In this document: positions 1 to 11,180 of the stretch, piece after piece
How the letters are laid out: every line of letters starts with the position of its first letter
How positions within the stretch are numbered: the stretch's first letter is position 1
Assembly (NCBI GenBank): GCA_014218235.1
Contig: CM024764.1
Span: 63,835,184 to 63,899,183 of the forward strand
Source: Colocasia esculenta
Taxonomy: Eukaryota; Streptophyta; Magnoliopsida; Alismatales; Araceae
Direction of reading: 5' to 3'
Length of the DNA stretch: 64,000 nucleotides
Position numbers and translations under genes: made by a program
The notes under the pieces: generated by a model
The model's input: only the letters and a program-made list of their open reading frames with translations
What the model was told of the DNA's origin: nothing
Database searches by the model: none

Positions 1-762
1 CAATGTTCTTTAGGGCTGCCTTGCAGACCCTTCTCCTAGACCGCATTGCAGTCCTTCTCAGAGCCTTACTCTGGTTTTTTCAAACTCCAAAAATCCTCCC
101 CTTTGGCTTGGGCGCCCCCCTCCTTTTATAGTGGAAGGAGGAGAGACCATGGCCGGGGCATATGTGTACCTCCCTCGGGAGGCCTGCGTACCCCACTAGG
201 GGGTTTACGAAATTTTATCGGGGAATTTACTTGACAATTTGCGCTTTAGCCCCTATCATTTTCTTCTTCTTTCTGTTTTTTTCTTTCCTTTTTTTGTCCG
301 GCCCTTTCCTGGTCTGTCTCTGCGCGAGACAGAGCAGGGGAAGGAGCGACGCGCGGCCTCCTTCCTCCTTCTCCCTTCCTGATGGCAGCCCATCCAAGGG
401 CTAGCAGCAGCGGTGGCGCGGCGGTGCGGACCAGCGGCAGCGACGGCAAGGCCCGCGGTGGGGGTAATCGGGGCCGGTCGCGGCAGCAGTGGAGGGTCGG
501 CGGCGGTGTAGCAGGGGCCAGCGGCGGCAGCGGGGTCATCTTCCTCTTGCGGCGGTAGCGCTGGGAAGCAGCAGTGGCGGCAGCGGCGGCTGCTGTTTGG
601 GGCGCCGGCGATAGCAGCGGCTGAGGGCGGCGAAGGTGGCCCTCAGGGCCTTCGCCGGCCATAAGGGAGGTAACCCCCCTTTTCTTTCCCCTTTTTTTTT
701 TCTTTCTTCTTCCTTGCTTCTCTACCTCTCTCTTTGGAGAGGGCAAGGCAAAATCCGGCACA
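1..762 (-). mobile_element. 3' LTR (partial) of the Tat-like element
   Basis: It matches 12085-13044 (minus the MITE there) with scattered substitutions and some indels in the GC-rich part. It ends CGGCACA in plus orientation, so on the element strand the LTR begins TGTGCCG. It contains a GC-rich stretch rich in CAGCGGCGG trinucleotides (about 400-660) and pyrimidine tracts. Long open frames here (for example 246-803 on the minus strand) reflect this composition and are not taken as genes. Confidence 0.9.
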
Positions 763-785
763 AAAAATGCCCCCCACGAGACTGG
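763..785 (-). other. candidate polypurine tract region
   Basis: Immediately inside the 3' LTR, the element strand reads GTGGGGGGCATTTTT just before TGTGCCG. The position is right for the plus-strand primer, but the tract is not purely purine, so this is tentative. Confidence 0.4.
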
Positions 786-1557
786 CGTCCGAGAGTGAAA
801 CATAGGGCGACTGTCTCGTGTGAATCTTTTCAGCTATATTTTAGCACATATTGCCCTTCTGAGGGTCCATTTCATTTATTCTGCCAATGCATTTCAGCCA
901 TTTTGATTTTGTTGAGATCCATATTAGAGATGTTATACTTGTGAATTTGATATGTCACAGCTTATGACATACTTGCAGTAAACTTTCCATTTCTTTTGGA
1001 TTTGTAGTACCAATGACCATCATCTCATGACAACAATGCCAAATTTTTGCTTTATGCATTGAGAATTGTGACTTTGCTGCAATATATCTTCTGATAAGCT
1101 GCTTTATCCTTTTCTTTTCTCGTTCTTTTGTGGCAAAAATATGATCTCCTGTTGTTTTGACCTTGCAGAGTTGGATCAGGTACATGACATTGAAGGAGAT
1201 TACTTGGAGCCGAAAATCATAGAGACCCAGCTGGCAATTTTGCAAGCAGAGACCACTATAACTTCTGCAAAAATCATGCAAGCCATAAATTGGCATAAGA
1301 TGACGACCTCGCTTATGCATGACAGAGCCGTTCGTGCCATTCTTTTGCACAGGTTGGCCTTCTGAGGACAGGCGACACTGGAGCATAGAGTTGTTTGAAG
1401 GATATTGTTTTTAGCATCAACACATGTTATCCATTCATTTTGACTTCTCCTTTTTTGGGCTATCCCAGGGGTCTGTCTTGAGATGTGAACTTTTATTTGA
1501 TATATACATTATGCTTCTGAGTTCCACTATCAACATGTGATCTTTATTGATAACAGG
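786..1557. other. 3' internal region of the Tat-like element, no recognised gene
   Basis: It lies between the 3' LTR and the first minisatellite. No retroviral domain is visible in any frame. Short open frames exist at 1141-1365 (plus) and 955-1386 (minus), but I recognise neither product. The stretch around 1150-1370 has gene-like composition and could be captured host sequence or an element-specific 3' region. Confidence 0.5.
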
Positions 1558-2515
1558 GGTTTTAAGGCTTCCCCAAAAGCCTTGAGCTATTTCATTTAGA
1601 GGATTAGGGCTCCTCTAGGGCCATAACATGCTTGTGTTAGAGAATTAAGGCTTCTCTAGAGCCATAATCTTGATGAGGAGATTTAAGGCTCTCTTGGGCT
1701 CGTATTTAGGTGAGAGGATTGAGGCTCTCTCGGGTGCATATTTTGGTTGAGAGAATTGAGGCTCTCTCGGGCACGTATTTGAGTTGAGAGGATTGAGGCT
1801 CTCTCGAGCACATGTTTTGGTTGAGAGGATTGAGGCTCCCTTGGGCACATATTTGGGTTGAGAGGATTGAGGCTCCCTCGGGCACGTATATGGGTGAGAG
1901 GATTGAGGCTCCCTCGAGCACGTGATTTGGTTGAGAGGATTGAGGCTCTCTCGGGCACATGATTTGGTTGAGAGGATTGAGGCTCCCTCGGGCACGTATT
2001 TGGGTTGAGAGGATTGAGGCTCCCTCGGGCGCATATTTGGTTGAGAGGATTGAGACTCCCTCAGGCACGTATTTGGGTGAGAGGATTGAGGCTCCCTCGG
2101 GCACGTGATTTGGTTGAGAGGAATGAGGCTCTCTCGGGCACATGATTTGGTTGAGAGGATTGAGGCTCCCTCGGGCACGTATTTGGGTTGAGAGGATTGA
2201 GGCTCCCTCATGCGCATATTTGGGTGAGAGGATTGAGGCTCCCTCAGACACGTGATTTGGTTGAGAGGATTGAGGCTCCCTCGGGCACATATTTTGGGTG
2301 AGAGGATTGAGGCTCCCTCGGGCACGTGATCTGGGTGAGAAGATTAAGGCTCTCTCGGGCACGTATTTGAGTTGAGAGGATTGAGGCTCCCTCGGGCACG
2401 TATTTGGGTGAGAGGATTGAGGCTCCCTCAGGCACGTATTTTGGTTGAGAGGATTGAGGCTCTCTCGGGCACATGATTTGGGTAAGAGGATTGAGGCTCC
2501 CTCGAGCACATGATT
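1558..2515. repeat. minisatellite array A, ~37-38 bp unit
   Basis: More than twenty head-to-tail copies of a unit with core GAGAGGATTGAGGCTCCCTC, followed by GGGCACGTATTTG or close variants; the 1558-1670 end is more degenerate. The unit is almost a multiple of three minus one, so long repetitive open frames appear on the minus strand (1645-2665). These are artefacts of the array, not genes. Tandem arrays in the 3' untranslated part are known for Tat/Ogre elements. Confidence 0.9.
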
Positions 2516-2664
2516 GACTTTTGGCTGGTCTTGACGACTTGTTAGCCAAAAGACGTAAATTTTGACTTGGTCGGCCATCATGGATAGGGAATGTCCATAA
2601 CAGTGCAGCTGGCATATTTTGCTCTTTCTTTTTTTTTTCTTCTTCTCTTTTTTTTTTTGGTTCA

Positions 2665-2890
2665 CATTATCAACCTCAGCACCCTTTCAGGTTTTCGCCA
2701 AGATTGACCCCCTCTAGCTTTTTCCAACACGCCTTTGCAGGTTTTCGCATTGAGAGGTTTACCTATTTTTGCCTGAGGCGCCCTTTCGGGTTTTCACCTC
2801 AGCCGGGTTTTAGACCTTTTTACCTTTGATCTATCATGATGAAGTGGTAGACCAAGTTCGTCGGGACACCTCCTTTTTAAGCCTTTATTT
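2665..2890. repeat. copy 1 of a ~210-bp duplication inside the Tat-like element
   Basis: This block (CCCTTTCAGGTTTTCGCC ... GTCGGGACACCTCCTTTTTAAG) recurs at 4630-4850 with substitutions. The two copies bracket arrays B and C. The phrase CCCTTTCGGGTTTTCACCT is itself repeated several times within each copy. Confidence 0.8.
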
Positions 2891-2894
2891 ATTT

Positions 2895-3670
2895 TATTTC
2901 TTCTTTTTTTGTAGGGAATTAAAGGCTTCCCTGAGAGCCATGAGGTTTTGGATGCGGTAAGGAATTAAAGGCTTCTCTAAGAGCCGTAGGATTTGAATTT
3001 GGATTTTAACTGGGTTAGCCGACCTTGATGATGTATTTGGCTAGAAGCTTGGATTTATAGTCGGTAGGGAATTAAAGGCTTCTCTAAGAGCCATTAGGAT
3101 TTGAATTTATATATGGTAGGGAATTAAAGACTTCCCTGAGAGCCGTGAGAATTTGGATTTGGATTTTGGCTGACTTGGCCGACCTTGATGGTGTGTTGGT
3201 CAAGGGTTCCCTGAGAGCCGTTGGAATTCGAAAGTGTTTCTTGGTTGAGTTGGTTAACCTTGATGGTGTCTTGGCTAACAACTTAGATTTATGGTCGGTA
3301 GGGAATTAAAGGCTTCCCTGAGGGCCATGGATTGAGAATTTAGGTTTATGTATGGTAGGGAATTAGAGGCTTCCCTGAGAGCCGTCAATGTGAGTTTGTG
3401 TTTATGTATGGTGGGGAATTAAAGGCTTCACTGAGAGCTATGGATTGAGAGTTTGAATTTATGTATGGTAGGAAATTAGAGGCTTCCCTGAGAGCCATGG
3501 ATTGAGGATTTGGATTTATGTATGGTTGGGAATTAGAGGCTTCCCTGAGAGGCGTAAATTGTGAGTTTGTGTTTATGTATGGTAGGGAATTAAAGGCTTC
3601 CTTGAGAGCCATAGATTGAGAGTTTGGATTTAGGTATGGTAGGGAATTAGAGGTTTCCCTGAGAGCCGTA
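2895..3670. repeat. minisatellite array B, ~57-58 bp unit
   Basis: The core GGTAGGGAATTAGAGGCTTCCCTGAGAGCC alternates with an AT-rich spacer (GATTTGGATTTATGTAT). Copies are regular at 3350-3660 and less regular before that. The unit shares GAATTAAAGGCTTCCCT with the start of array A, suggesting a common origin. Confidence 0.85.
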
Positions 3671-3689
3671 AATATGTTTAGAGGATTGA

Positions 3690-4345
3690 GGCTCCTCTAG
3701 GGTGCGTGATTTGACTTTTGACCGGTCTTGACAACTTGTTAGCCAAAAGACCTGGATTTTGACCTTTGACTGGCCTTGATGACTTGTTAGCCAAGAGGTC
3801 TGGATTTTGAGCTTTTCGACTGGCCTTGACGGCTTGTTAGCCAAAGAAGCTCGGGATTTGACTTTTGACTGGCCTTGACGGCTTGTTAGCCAAAAGATGT
3901 AGATTTTGACCTTTGACTGGCCTTGACAGCTTGTTAGCCAAGAGGTCTAGATTTTGAGCTTTTCGACTGGCCTTGACGGCTTGTTAGCCAAAGAAGCTCG
4001 AGATTTGACTTTTGACTGGCCTTGACGGCTTGTTAGCCAAAAGACAGATTTTGACCTTTGACTGGCCTTGACGGCTTGTTAGCCAAGAGGTCTGGATTTT
4101 GAGCTTTTCGACTGGCCTTGACGGCTTGTTAGCCAAAGAAGCTCGGGATTTGACTTTTGATTGGCCTTGACGGCTTGTTAGCCAAAAGACGTGGATTTTG
4201 ACCTTTGAATGGCCTTGACGGCTTGTTAGCCAAGAGGTTTGGATTTTGAGCTTTCTGACTGGCCTTGACGGCTTGTTAGCCAAAGAAGCTCGGGATTTGA
4301 CTTTTGACTGGCCTTGACGGCTTGTAAGCCAAAAGGCATAGGTTT
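3690..4345. repeat. minisatellite array C, ~47-50 bp subunits in a ~143-bp higher-order unit
   Basis: Each subunit carries GACTGGCCTTGACGGCTTG followed by TTAGCCAA. Three subunit types (ending in AAAAGACGT, GAGGTCTGG and AGAAGCTCG) rotate in fixed order, giving a higher-order period near 143 bases. Minus-strand open frames here (3984-4460) are array artefacts. Confidence 0.85.
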
Positions 4346-4629
4346 GACTTTTTTTTTGGAATGAGAGCTTTCTCTTTTGTTTGGGTTCTCGTTCTCTCTC
4401 TTTCTTCGAGCAGAGTTCGAGTTTCCCACACTTCTTATAAGGGCGGAAAGACACAATCATCGTTGTCTCGGTCGTAGCTCCTGAATTTGATTATTCGTTC
4501 GAATGAACTTAGGGGTTGTCTCGTCATTGACAACTCTTGTGTCTTTCCTTTTATAAGGAATGCGGGATAACTCAATCTCGCTCTAAGAAAGGTCGAGAGA
4601 GTACCCTCATCTTTTTTTTTTTGATATAC

Positions 4630-4850
4630 CAATTGTGAAGCCCTTTTTGGGTTTTCACCACAATTAGCCCCTTCTTTCTTTTGCCTGCACGCCCTTTCAG
4701 GTTTTCATGCAGCAGGGTTTCCCATTTTTGCCTGAGGTGCCCTTTCGGGTTTTCACCTTAGCTGGGTTTTAGGCCTTTTTGCCCTTAGTCCACCGTTATG
4801 AGGTAATAGACCAAGTCTGTCGGGGCACCTCGTTTTTAAGCCCCTTTTTT
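4630..4850. repeat. copy 2 of the ~210-bp duplication inside the Tat-like element
   Basis: Matches 2665-2890 over CCCTTTCAGGTTTTC, TTTTTGCCTGAGG and the closing GGGCACCTCGTTTTTAAGCC. It sits between array C and the integrase end, so arrays B and C plus one copy look like an internal expansion of the element. Confidence 0.8.
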
Positions 4851-4892
4851 CTTCTTCTTTTTTTTATTTGGAAGATCTTGCAGAGAGATCAC

Positions 4893-6113
4893 TTATATTT
4901 CTCTGGTGTGTACTTGATCCGGATCCATTTGTTGCATTGCGCAGATGTACTCACACTCGGGAGTATGGTACAGTTTCATGTATATGCCATTTAAAGGAAA
5001 AAATATAACATTTTCTTTTTGGTCGACTACTGTGTGGGGACCACCTTCAAACACTTTGTCGACCACAAATGGGCCAAGCCAATTGGCTATGAATTTACTT
5101 TTGGGTCGAGAGGCCATGACGTCCTTTTACTTGACCATGACAAGATCTCCCTTTTTAAAAGCTCTTTCTTTCACTAGCTTGTCAAAAGCGCGGGACATCT
5201 GTGCTTGATAATTTTGAAGACGTTGGTATGCAACCAAACGTTTTTCTTCCAAATTTGACAACTCTTCAAGCCGTCTTTCAATTTCACTCCTCTCGTCAGT
5301 AGGGAGCCCGTAGTGGAGAGCTACCCTATAAGATGAGAGCTCAATTTCAACAGGGATGACTGCTTCGGTCCCATAGACAAGGGAAAAGGGCGAGCACCCT
5401 ATAGGAGTTTTGTAGACGGTGCGATAGGCCCATAGAGCTTCATGCATCTTTTCGTCCCAATCGCGCCTTCGACCATTTACCAATTTGATCATGAGCTTGC
5501 ATAAAGTTTTGTTGAAGGCTTCGGTTAACCCGTTGGCTTGAGAGTAATAAACCGTTGATGTCCTCCACTCAATATGGAAATTTGCTATCAATTTGTATAT
5601 TGTCTGATTTCTCAATGGAGTGCCATTATCAGATATGATTTGACTCGAAACCCCGAATCGATATATGATGTGGTGTCGGACAAAGTGAGCCACCGCTTCT
5701 CCAGTAGTTTCTTTCAAAGGTATGGCCTCAGTCCATCTTGAGAAATAATCTGTGGCAGCAAGTATGTATTTGTATCCCTTGGATGATGTGGGGAGGGGAC
5801 CCACTATATCCATTCCCCATTCAGCAAATGGCCATGTAGGCGTTATTGGATGAATCTTGCTTGACGGTTTTCTTGGCACGGGCCCATAGGCCTAGCATTG
5901 GGGGCAGGTTCGAGCAAACCGCTCGCAATCTGTAAACATTGTTGGCCAATAGAAGCCTTTGTTATTTATGTTGATTTTCATTTTTGAGCCAGATTGGTGG
6001 GCTCCACACAGTCCTGCATGTACCTCCCACATGACTATCTTGGCTTCTTTCGGAGATAGGCATCTCAACAGTACCCTTGTCCTTTTCAGGTGCGAACTTA
6101 TATAATGTCTCAT
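4893..6113 (-). pseudogene. integrase (zinc finger, DDE core, C-terminal part) of the Tat-like element
   Basis: One minus-strand frame runs from 6113 to 4893, interrupted by a TAG at 5892-5894 and a TAA at 5127-5129. Upstream of the TAG is the HHCC-type zinc finger (HAGLCGAHQSG, then CERFARTCPQC). Between the stops is the catalytic core: GMDIVGPLP (first Asp), IISDNGTPL (second Asp) and a region ending QANGLTEAFNKTL (Glu). After the TAA comes the C-terminal region (WLGPFVVDKVFEGG, then PLNGIYMKLY). In this family integrase inserts the cDNA into chromosomes. The zinc-finger start at 6113 is in a different frame from the linker upstream (5962-6303), so the copy also carries a frameshift. Dead copy. 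Confidence 0.88.
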
Positions 6114-6790
6114 TTTTCAATTTGTAGGAAGTAGCTCTTCGCAGCAATTGCACTCGCTCCCCTCTTTTGTCTGGTAAGCAACCATTTTTGAACTTGATAA
6201 TGGGAATACGCCAATCATCTTCTTCTTGACTTTCATTTTCTTCCAATGCATTTGCCTCGAAGGTTGTCAAACCATCATGGCAATTCAGGGTGTTTGGAAG
6301 CAATCTTCTGTTTTTTTTATGGTAATTCCCGGTTCACCTTCTGGGGGAAGTTTAAGGGCAGATGCAAGTTTGGCCAATGTATCAGCCTGCGAGTTTTGAC
6401 TTCTTCTGACATGTTTTATTTTGAAGTGGTAGAACCTGTCGCTGAGTCTTGTAGCTGCCTCAAAGTAGGCTTTCAATTCTTCTTTTCGGACCTCAAAAAT
6501 GCCCAACATTTGTTTGACGACCAGTAATGAATCGCCAAATACTTCAATACATCTTATGCCCATTTCTATGGCAATTTCCAAGCCAACTATGAGGGCTTCA
6601 TATTCTGCTTCATTATTTGTGAGGGATTCCATTAGAGCACATGAGTAATGCAATATCCCTTTTTTCTGGGGTCACAAAGACAATTCCTGCCCCTGCCATA
6701 TTTAATGATGTGCCATCAGCCTTCAAAGAAGCCCGTGCAGCCCCATCAAAATATAATTGTCAATATTCAAGTTGAGTTTCTTGTGCTTCA
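5962..6790 (-). pseudogene. plant-type RNase H (aRNH) and linker to integrase
   Basis: The RNase H begins near 6775 with LYFDGAARASLKADG (first catalytic Asp). An in-frame TGA lies at 6760-6762, replacing what is Trp in relatives, and a one-base shift in the A-run near 6660 moves the frame. The rest reads on from 6653 with NNEAEYEALIVGLEIA (catalytic Glu), VFGDSLLVVKQ (Asp) and NSQADTLAKLASA. A linker with DDWRIPI follows at 6303-6110, again shifted. This RNase HI-like domain, in addition to the normal retroviral one, is the hallmark of the Tat lineage. Confidence 0.85.
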
Positions 6791-7165
6791 TAAGTTTCTT
6801 GAGCAGGGAGCACCTCATCAATCAATTCTGTATTTAGAGGGGAGTCTTCTGGCACTGGATGGGTTGTTAAGCACTCTGTCATGCGTTGCCCCCCCCCCCT
6901 TTTCTTTTTTTTTTCTCTTCTTTTCTTTTTTTTTTTTTTTTTTCTTTCTTCTCTCTTTTTTTTTTCATTTTAAAACTAGTAATACCCCCAGTGATGCACA
7001 CATTGTTGCAATTAAAGGCTTGCCCTTGATAGGTGCTCCTAGCATAGGAGGATTGAGCAAATATTGATTTTGTCAAAGACTTTCTGACATTCATTATCCC
7101 GTATGAATGGAGCTCCTTTCTTTGTCAGTGTATGTAAGGGTTGATACCTTCCATTCTTGCTCTCA
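6791..7165 (-). pseudogene. remnant of the reverse transcriptase C-terminal/connection region
   Basis: On the minus strand near 7165-7060 a frame reads LTKKGAPF, then NECQKVFDKI, which matches the segment just after the RT fingers and palm in Tat pol. It is followed by stops and a long pyrimidine tract (6890-6965). No YxDD or other RT palm motif and no protease DTG or DSG motif is present anywhere between gag and RNase H, so about 1.5-2 kb of pol has been lost. Confidence 0.55.
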
Positions 7166-8455
7166 GAAAGATAAGCCTTTTTTTGAATTTTCTTTGGGGT
7201 TTTGAACAACCCTTATTTCATTTGTGGAGAAATCATCGTCCATCTGGGAGTCATTCTCACCCATCTTTGTTTCAATTATTGGAAGCTTTATGCTGACAAT
7301 ATTTGCAACATAGCAGATTGCGGGACCTTCCCGTGTCTCCCATCCGAGACCTCCTCTGTCGTTGTGGGGGAATGGTGGTTGCCCCCTGACATTAGTAGGG
7401 TACCACATTGCTTGATATAGCTTGACTCTCGTTCGACTTTGAACTTGAATATTTTGCTTCCGGCATATTACCTTTATGTGCTCTGACATGTCTTTCAGAT
7501 CTTCGACCATTTCAATCAATTTAATAGCAGCATCTTTTAGCCAAAATCATTTGGAGGCTGTTTGGGTATAGGCTTCTCTTTATAGAACACTATTGGCTTT
7601 CCTTCAGCATGGTAAGCTAAAAAGAATTTGAGGCTCCAGTGTGTGGACCAACTGAGGGATTATCGTTTGTATATGATTTAATGGCAATGGTATGCCAACT
7701 TCTATTACTTGGCTGATGACATTAGTTCCAAGCTTGACAATGGGCCTATACAGCTGTAATGGCCTTCGCTCAGGATCCTCCAACTACATGCTGAGCTTTA
7801 ATGTCGTTGTTATTTCTTTATTGACAGTGATTTTTCCTTTTCTTTTTTGAGATGTCCCCACTATTTCTTTGCCTTTGTTTTCCTTGTTAAGGGGGCATCA
7901 TTTTTGCTAAACCCTTGCATGGCTGTGGTAGAGGGAGGATTGCGGCATTGTCGCCCATTTCCTACTCTCGTTTTTTTTTTCTTTTTTCTAAAGGAAGCTG
8001 TTCAGCTCTGAGGGGTACTAAACCCTTTTCCCCCTCCTTAATTGGTGTTTGAGATGGTTTCTCATTTATTGCCACTGCGGGCATTGGCTTATTTATTTCA
8101 ATAGCAGATTCTTCCTCTTCTCATTCTTCTTTTGATTTTTTTATTTTCCTTTTCAAGACTGCCAATTCTTGGAGGATTGTTTCTTTTGCTATTTCCTTAG
8201 GTGGGGCGACGCCACCAAGGCATGACTTTCTAGGTCGTTCTTTCTTTTGGAGTTTCTTAGGGGCTGGCCTCTTGTTTGTATTCACCAGGGTCCAGCTAGC
8301 TTCTTCTTGCTCATAGTGGAATGTTGCCTGAATAGCACCTTCCACTACCTCCCTCGGGAGTGATATGCGGCGACTCTGGACAGCTCATCTAGCTATCCTA
8401 CCTGCGCCATTTGTGCTTGGCCTTCATTGGGACCTAGCCTGGGCCATAACATGGA
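7166..8455 (-). pseudogene. post-gag region of the Tat-like element
   Basis: Broken minus-strand frames continue after gag. At 8121-8345 a Lys-rich segment contains EEASWTLVNTNKR. At 7540-7800 a frame reads PLQLYRPIVKLG, and at 7163-7519 one holds GGLGWETREG (G-patch-like glycine cluster). Such segments sit between gag and protease in Ogre/Tat polyproteins. No catalytic motif is visible. Confidence 0.5.
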
Positions 8456-10288
8456 TCACGTTGCAGAGAACGTGAGTTTTGGTTGTTGGTGTGGCTTTGG
8501 TGGGTTTACTATATGTTCCCCCATATCTATAACTCCTGCTTGGATTAACTTTTCTACTCGATTTTTGAATAGATAGCAATTTTCTAGAGCGTGACCCAGC
8601 ACGCGATGATATGGGCAATAATTGGGCTTGTCCACCATTGCTGCTTCTTCTGGGCAATTGGGCTCTGGGAGTGTTATGAGATTTTTTTGGAGACATATGT
8701 CCAACAGCTCTCTTGTATGCTCCCTGGTAAATGAATAAGGAGTGTTGAGCCTCTCACTTAGGGTGGGGGCTAGTCTCCCTTCTTCTTTCTTTAAATTTAA
8801 AGAGGTGGGGGTATCTCCCTTGCCCCTAGCTTTCTCGAGGGCTGCCGAAAAGTCCACGGTATTTACTTCTCGTGACCTGGTGTTTTCGTCTTTAGGAGGT
8901 TTACCCCTTCCATATGAAGCAGTGGGATTTTTGACAAAGAAGATTTCTATCTCTGCCACTGTGTTGTTGAGATGTTCAAATGTCTGTATATTGGCCCCTA
9001 GGAGCTTTTCCTTGATTTCTGGCTTCAGACTTCTTTGGCATATTTTCACCCCATCTTCATGTGCTGGTGGTTGCTCACATTTCATGCTCATGTCACGCCA
9101 TCTTTTGATGAAGTCCAGAGCAGATTCATTTTTATTTTGCTTTAAGGATATGAGTTCCGCTAGGGTGACTCTTCTTTCTGTTTCTCGAAAGCGTTCGAAG
9201 AATTTTCTTTGCATGTCTTCCCAACCAATTATTGAATTGGGCTTCAATCGAGCATACCATTGGAAGGCTGGCCCAGTAAGTGATGTTGAAAAGTACCTCA
9301 AAAGGTATGACTCTTCAGTTGCCAGTTCTCCCATGATGCTCATGTAATGAGCTATATGTTCATGAGGTGACCCATCCCCATTGAATTTTGAGAATTTAGG
9401 GACCTTTGGGTGTTCTGTTGGGAGCTTTTTGAAGAGATGGTGTACAGGATATTGTACCCTATATAGGTCATAGGTGGCAGACCCCTCATTCTGCTCAGCC
9501 ATCTTTGCTTCAATTATTTGCTCAATCATGGCCCTCTGAGAGACCATTGTTTCTTCGAATGAGGTATTTATCTGCGGTGCATCATGCCTCCTTTTTGTTA
9601 TATGTAGCTCTTGGGTTTCTTCATGGCTTGAATTTGGATTCCCCAAAGGCTGTTCGGCTAGAGGTTTTGTGCATGGAGTATTTGGTGGCAAATTTCCCAG
9701 GGTTGGTACCGTTGTGGGCAATGTAGCCTATTGAGGTTGCAACAACTTTTGCATAAGGCTTTCGAGCAGTGCTCTCAACCTTTGATTTTCTTGTATTACC
9801 ATTTCTAGGGTTTGCGATGAGGTTGCCCCCATGTGTACCCCTTCAGAAAATTGTCTTTGTTCTGGCAGTATAATGGGGTTGGAGGTGCCGACGACATCTG
9901 TAGCTGCCACATCGTCATCAGGAGGTAGGGATTCTACCTCGTTATTGATTCTTTCCAACAGAGCATGTGCCTGAGCCCTAGTTGTTATTCCATGACGTAT
10001 GCCAATATTTAGATTTTCAGGTATGTCATTTGCCGGGGGCAGATTGTTGATGTTGGAAGCACAGCAAGTATACACTCGCGTACCTTCCTCGGTGATCTGC
10101 ACCGTTCTTCTTTTTTTTTGCCTAGGGCGTACAGTAGCACCCAGGCGTTGGAAAATTGATCTTCTAGGGATATTATCATCCCTTTTGTGTTCTTCAGACT
10201 TGGAATTTTGCCCTGTTTCCACGCTGGCTTGCCTTCTTTCTTGATATACCCATTTCCTTTTAGATCCTCTTTGCAGATCAACCGACAA
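8456..10288 (-). pseudogene. gag of the Tat-like element, one internal stop
   Basis: A single minus-strand frame runs 10288 to 8456 with one TAG at 9728-9730. The N-terminal part (10288-9731) is charged and ends in a probable coiled coil (MVIQENQRLRALLESLMQKL). After the stop comes the capsid-like retrotransposon gag domain: VPKFSKFNGDGSPHEHIAHY, LRYFSTSLTGPAFQWYARL, DMQRKFFERFRETERRVTLA and ESALDFIKRWRDM. No CCHC knuckle is visible; a Cys/His cluster CPYHRVLGHALENCYLF lies near the end. Gag would form the particle that packages element RNA. The same frame continues upstream into the extra ORF across a TAG and a TGA, so either readthrough or accumulated nonsense mutations separate the pieces. 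Confidence 0.88.
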
Positions 10289-10369
10289 AGAAGGGGTGCA
10301 TTCTTTGGTCTAAGACTCTTGTGAAAGTTCCTTTTGTCTGTCTGGGACACTTCTTCTTTTGAAAGTTTG

Positions 10370-11134
10370 TCACTTTGTTGGGTCTTGCTTCATGACCGCT
10401 CTTACATTTTTCCGCCTTACAAGAGATTCCAGGGCCCTTGTCCTTCGGAGTTCTTGAGCTTCTTCTGTGGTGACCCACACCTGTTTAACACGAGGCGAGC
10501 TATATATCTCATCCTTCCCAATGTTGGCTTTGTATTTCTTGAAGCCAATGTTGTCAAATTTGTGGTTCTTGGTTTCAGCTTTCCTCCATTGCTTCTTCAT
10601 ATTTTTCACCTTGAAACTCGGCTTGTCCTGCCGCACTTCAGGCAGTATGCCAAAACTGTTCTTTACCGGTATAGTAGCTGCATGCCGCTCCGGTATTATT
10701 AGGGTTTCACTCCCGTCCAGGCGGATCCGGAGATCGCCAACTCGGACGGTCTTGCCAGAACCTGAGATGCCACGTGTTGTGGGCTTCTTGCTAGACTTGC
10801 GCCTTCTGTTCTTTCCAGTAGTTGGAGTATCAACAAAGTTGATGGCATAGGTTGCAAACATTTGTATCAAGTTGGCCTCCTGAGCTTGAGGCTCTTCTTT
10901 TGCTTGTTTTGCCTCGTGGGCCTTGGCAGCAGTTGGTAGCACGGCTGGTATCACGCCGAGGAAGTATGGAGACTCCACCACCGGGGAGAAATCTCCAAAC
11001 CTAGTTGGTGTTATAAGATAGCCGTTCCTTATGTGGTCTTGAACCACAAGTGGGCCGAAGAACACACCCGGAGTGTAAGTTGCAGCCGCCATCGCAGAGT
11101 TATGACCTGCACAAAAATTAGAATGTGAGTACAT
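10370..11134 (-). CDS. extra ORF (ORF1) upstream of gag in the Tat-like element
   Basis: A 254-codon open frame starts at ATG 11132-11134, about 50 bases downstream of the primer-binding site on the element strand, and ends with TGA at 10370-10372. It is rich in Lys and Arg in the second half (GKNRRRKSSKKPTTRG, KVKNMKKQWRKAETKNHK) and has hydrophobic stretches near the start (YTPGVFFGPLVVQDHIRNGY). I recognise no domain. Ogre-type elements are known to carry an ORF of unknown function before gag, and position and frame fit that. It shares the reading frame of gag downstream. Possibly still an intact product; function unknown. Confidence 0.6.
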   Translation of the reverse strand: MYSHSNFCAGHNSAMAAATYTPGVFFGPLVVQDHIRNGYLITPTRFGDFSPVVESPYFLGVIPAVLPTAAKAHEAKQAKEEPQAQEANLIQMFATYAINFVDTPTTGKNRRRKSSKKPTTRGISGSGKTVRVGDLRIRLDGSETLIIPERHAATIPVKNSFGILPEVRQDKPSFKVKNMKKQWRKAETKNHKFDNIGFKKYKANIGKDEIYSSPRVKQVWVTTEEAQELRRTRALESLVRRKNVRAVMKQDPTK

Positions 11135-11180
11135 CTTATTGCTAGGGTGTTGTCTGATGGAGAGATGAAGGGAAGGGAGG

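Noticed and set aside
246..803. 185-codon minus-strand ORF in the 3' LTR
   Set aside because: Ala/Arg/Lys/Pro-rich translation of a GC-rich LTR; the equivalent frame in the other LTR is different and broken.
1645..2665. Long minus-strand ORFs of 123-319 codons
   Set aside because: They translate the 37-38 bp tandem array in several frames at once; repetitive products with no start context.
3984..4460. 158-codon minus-strand ORF
   Set aside because: Translation of array C (repeats of ANKPSRPV and WLTSRQGQSKVK).
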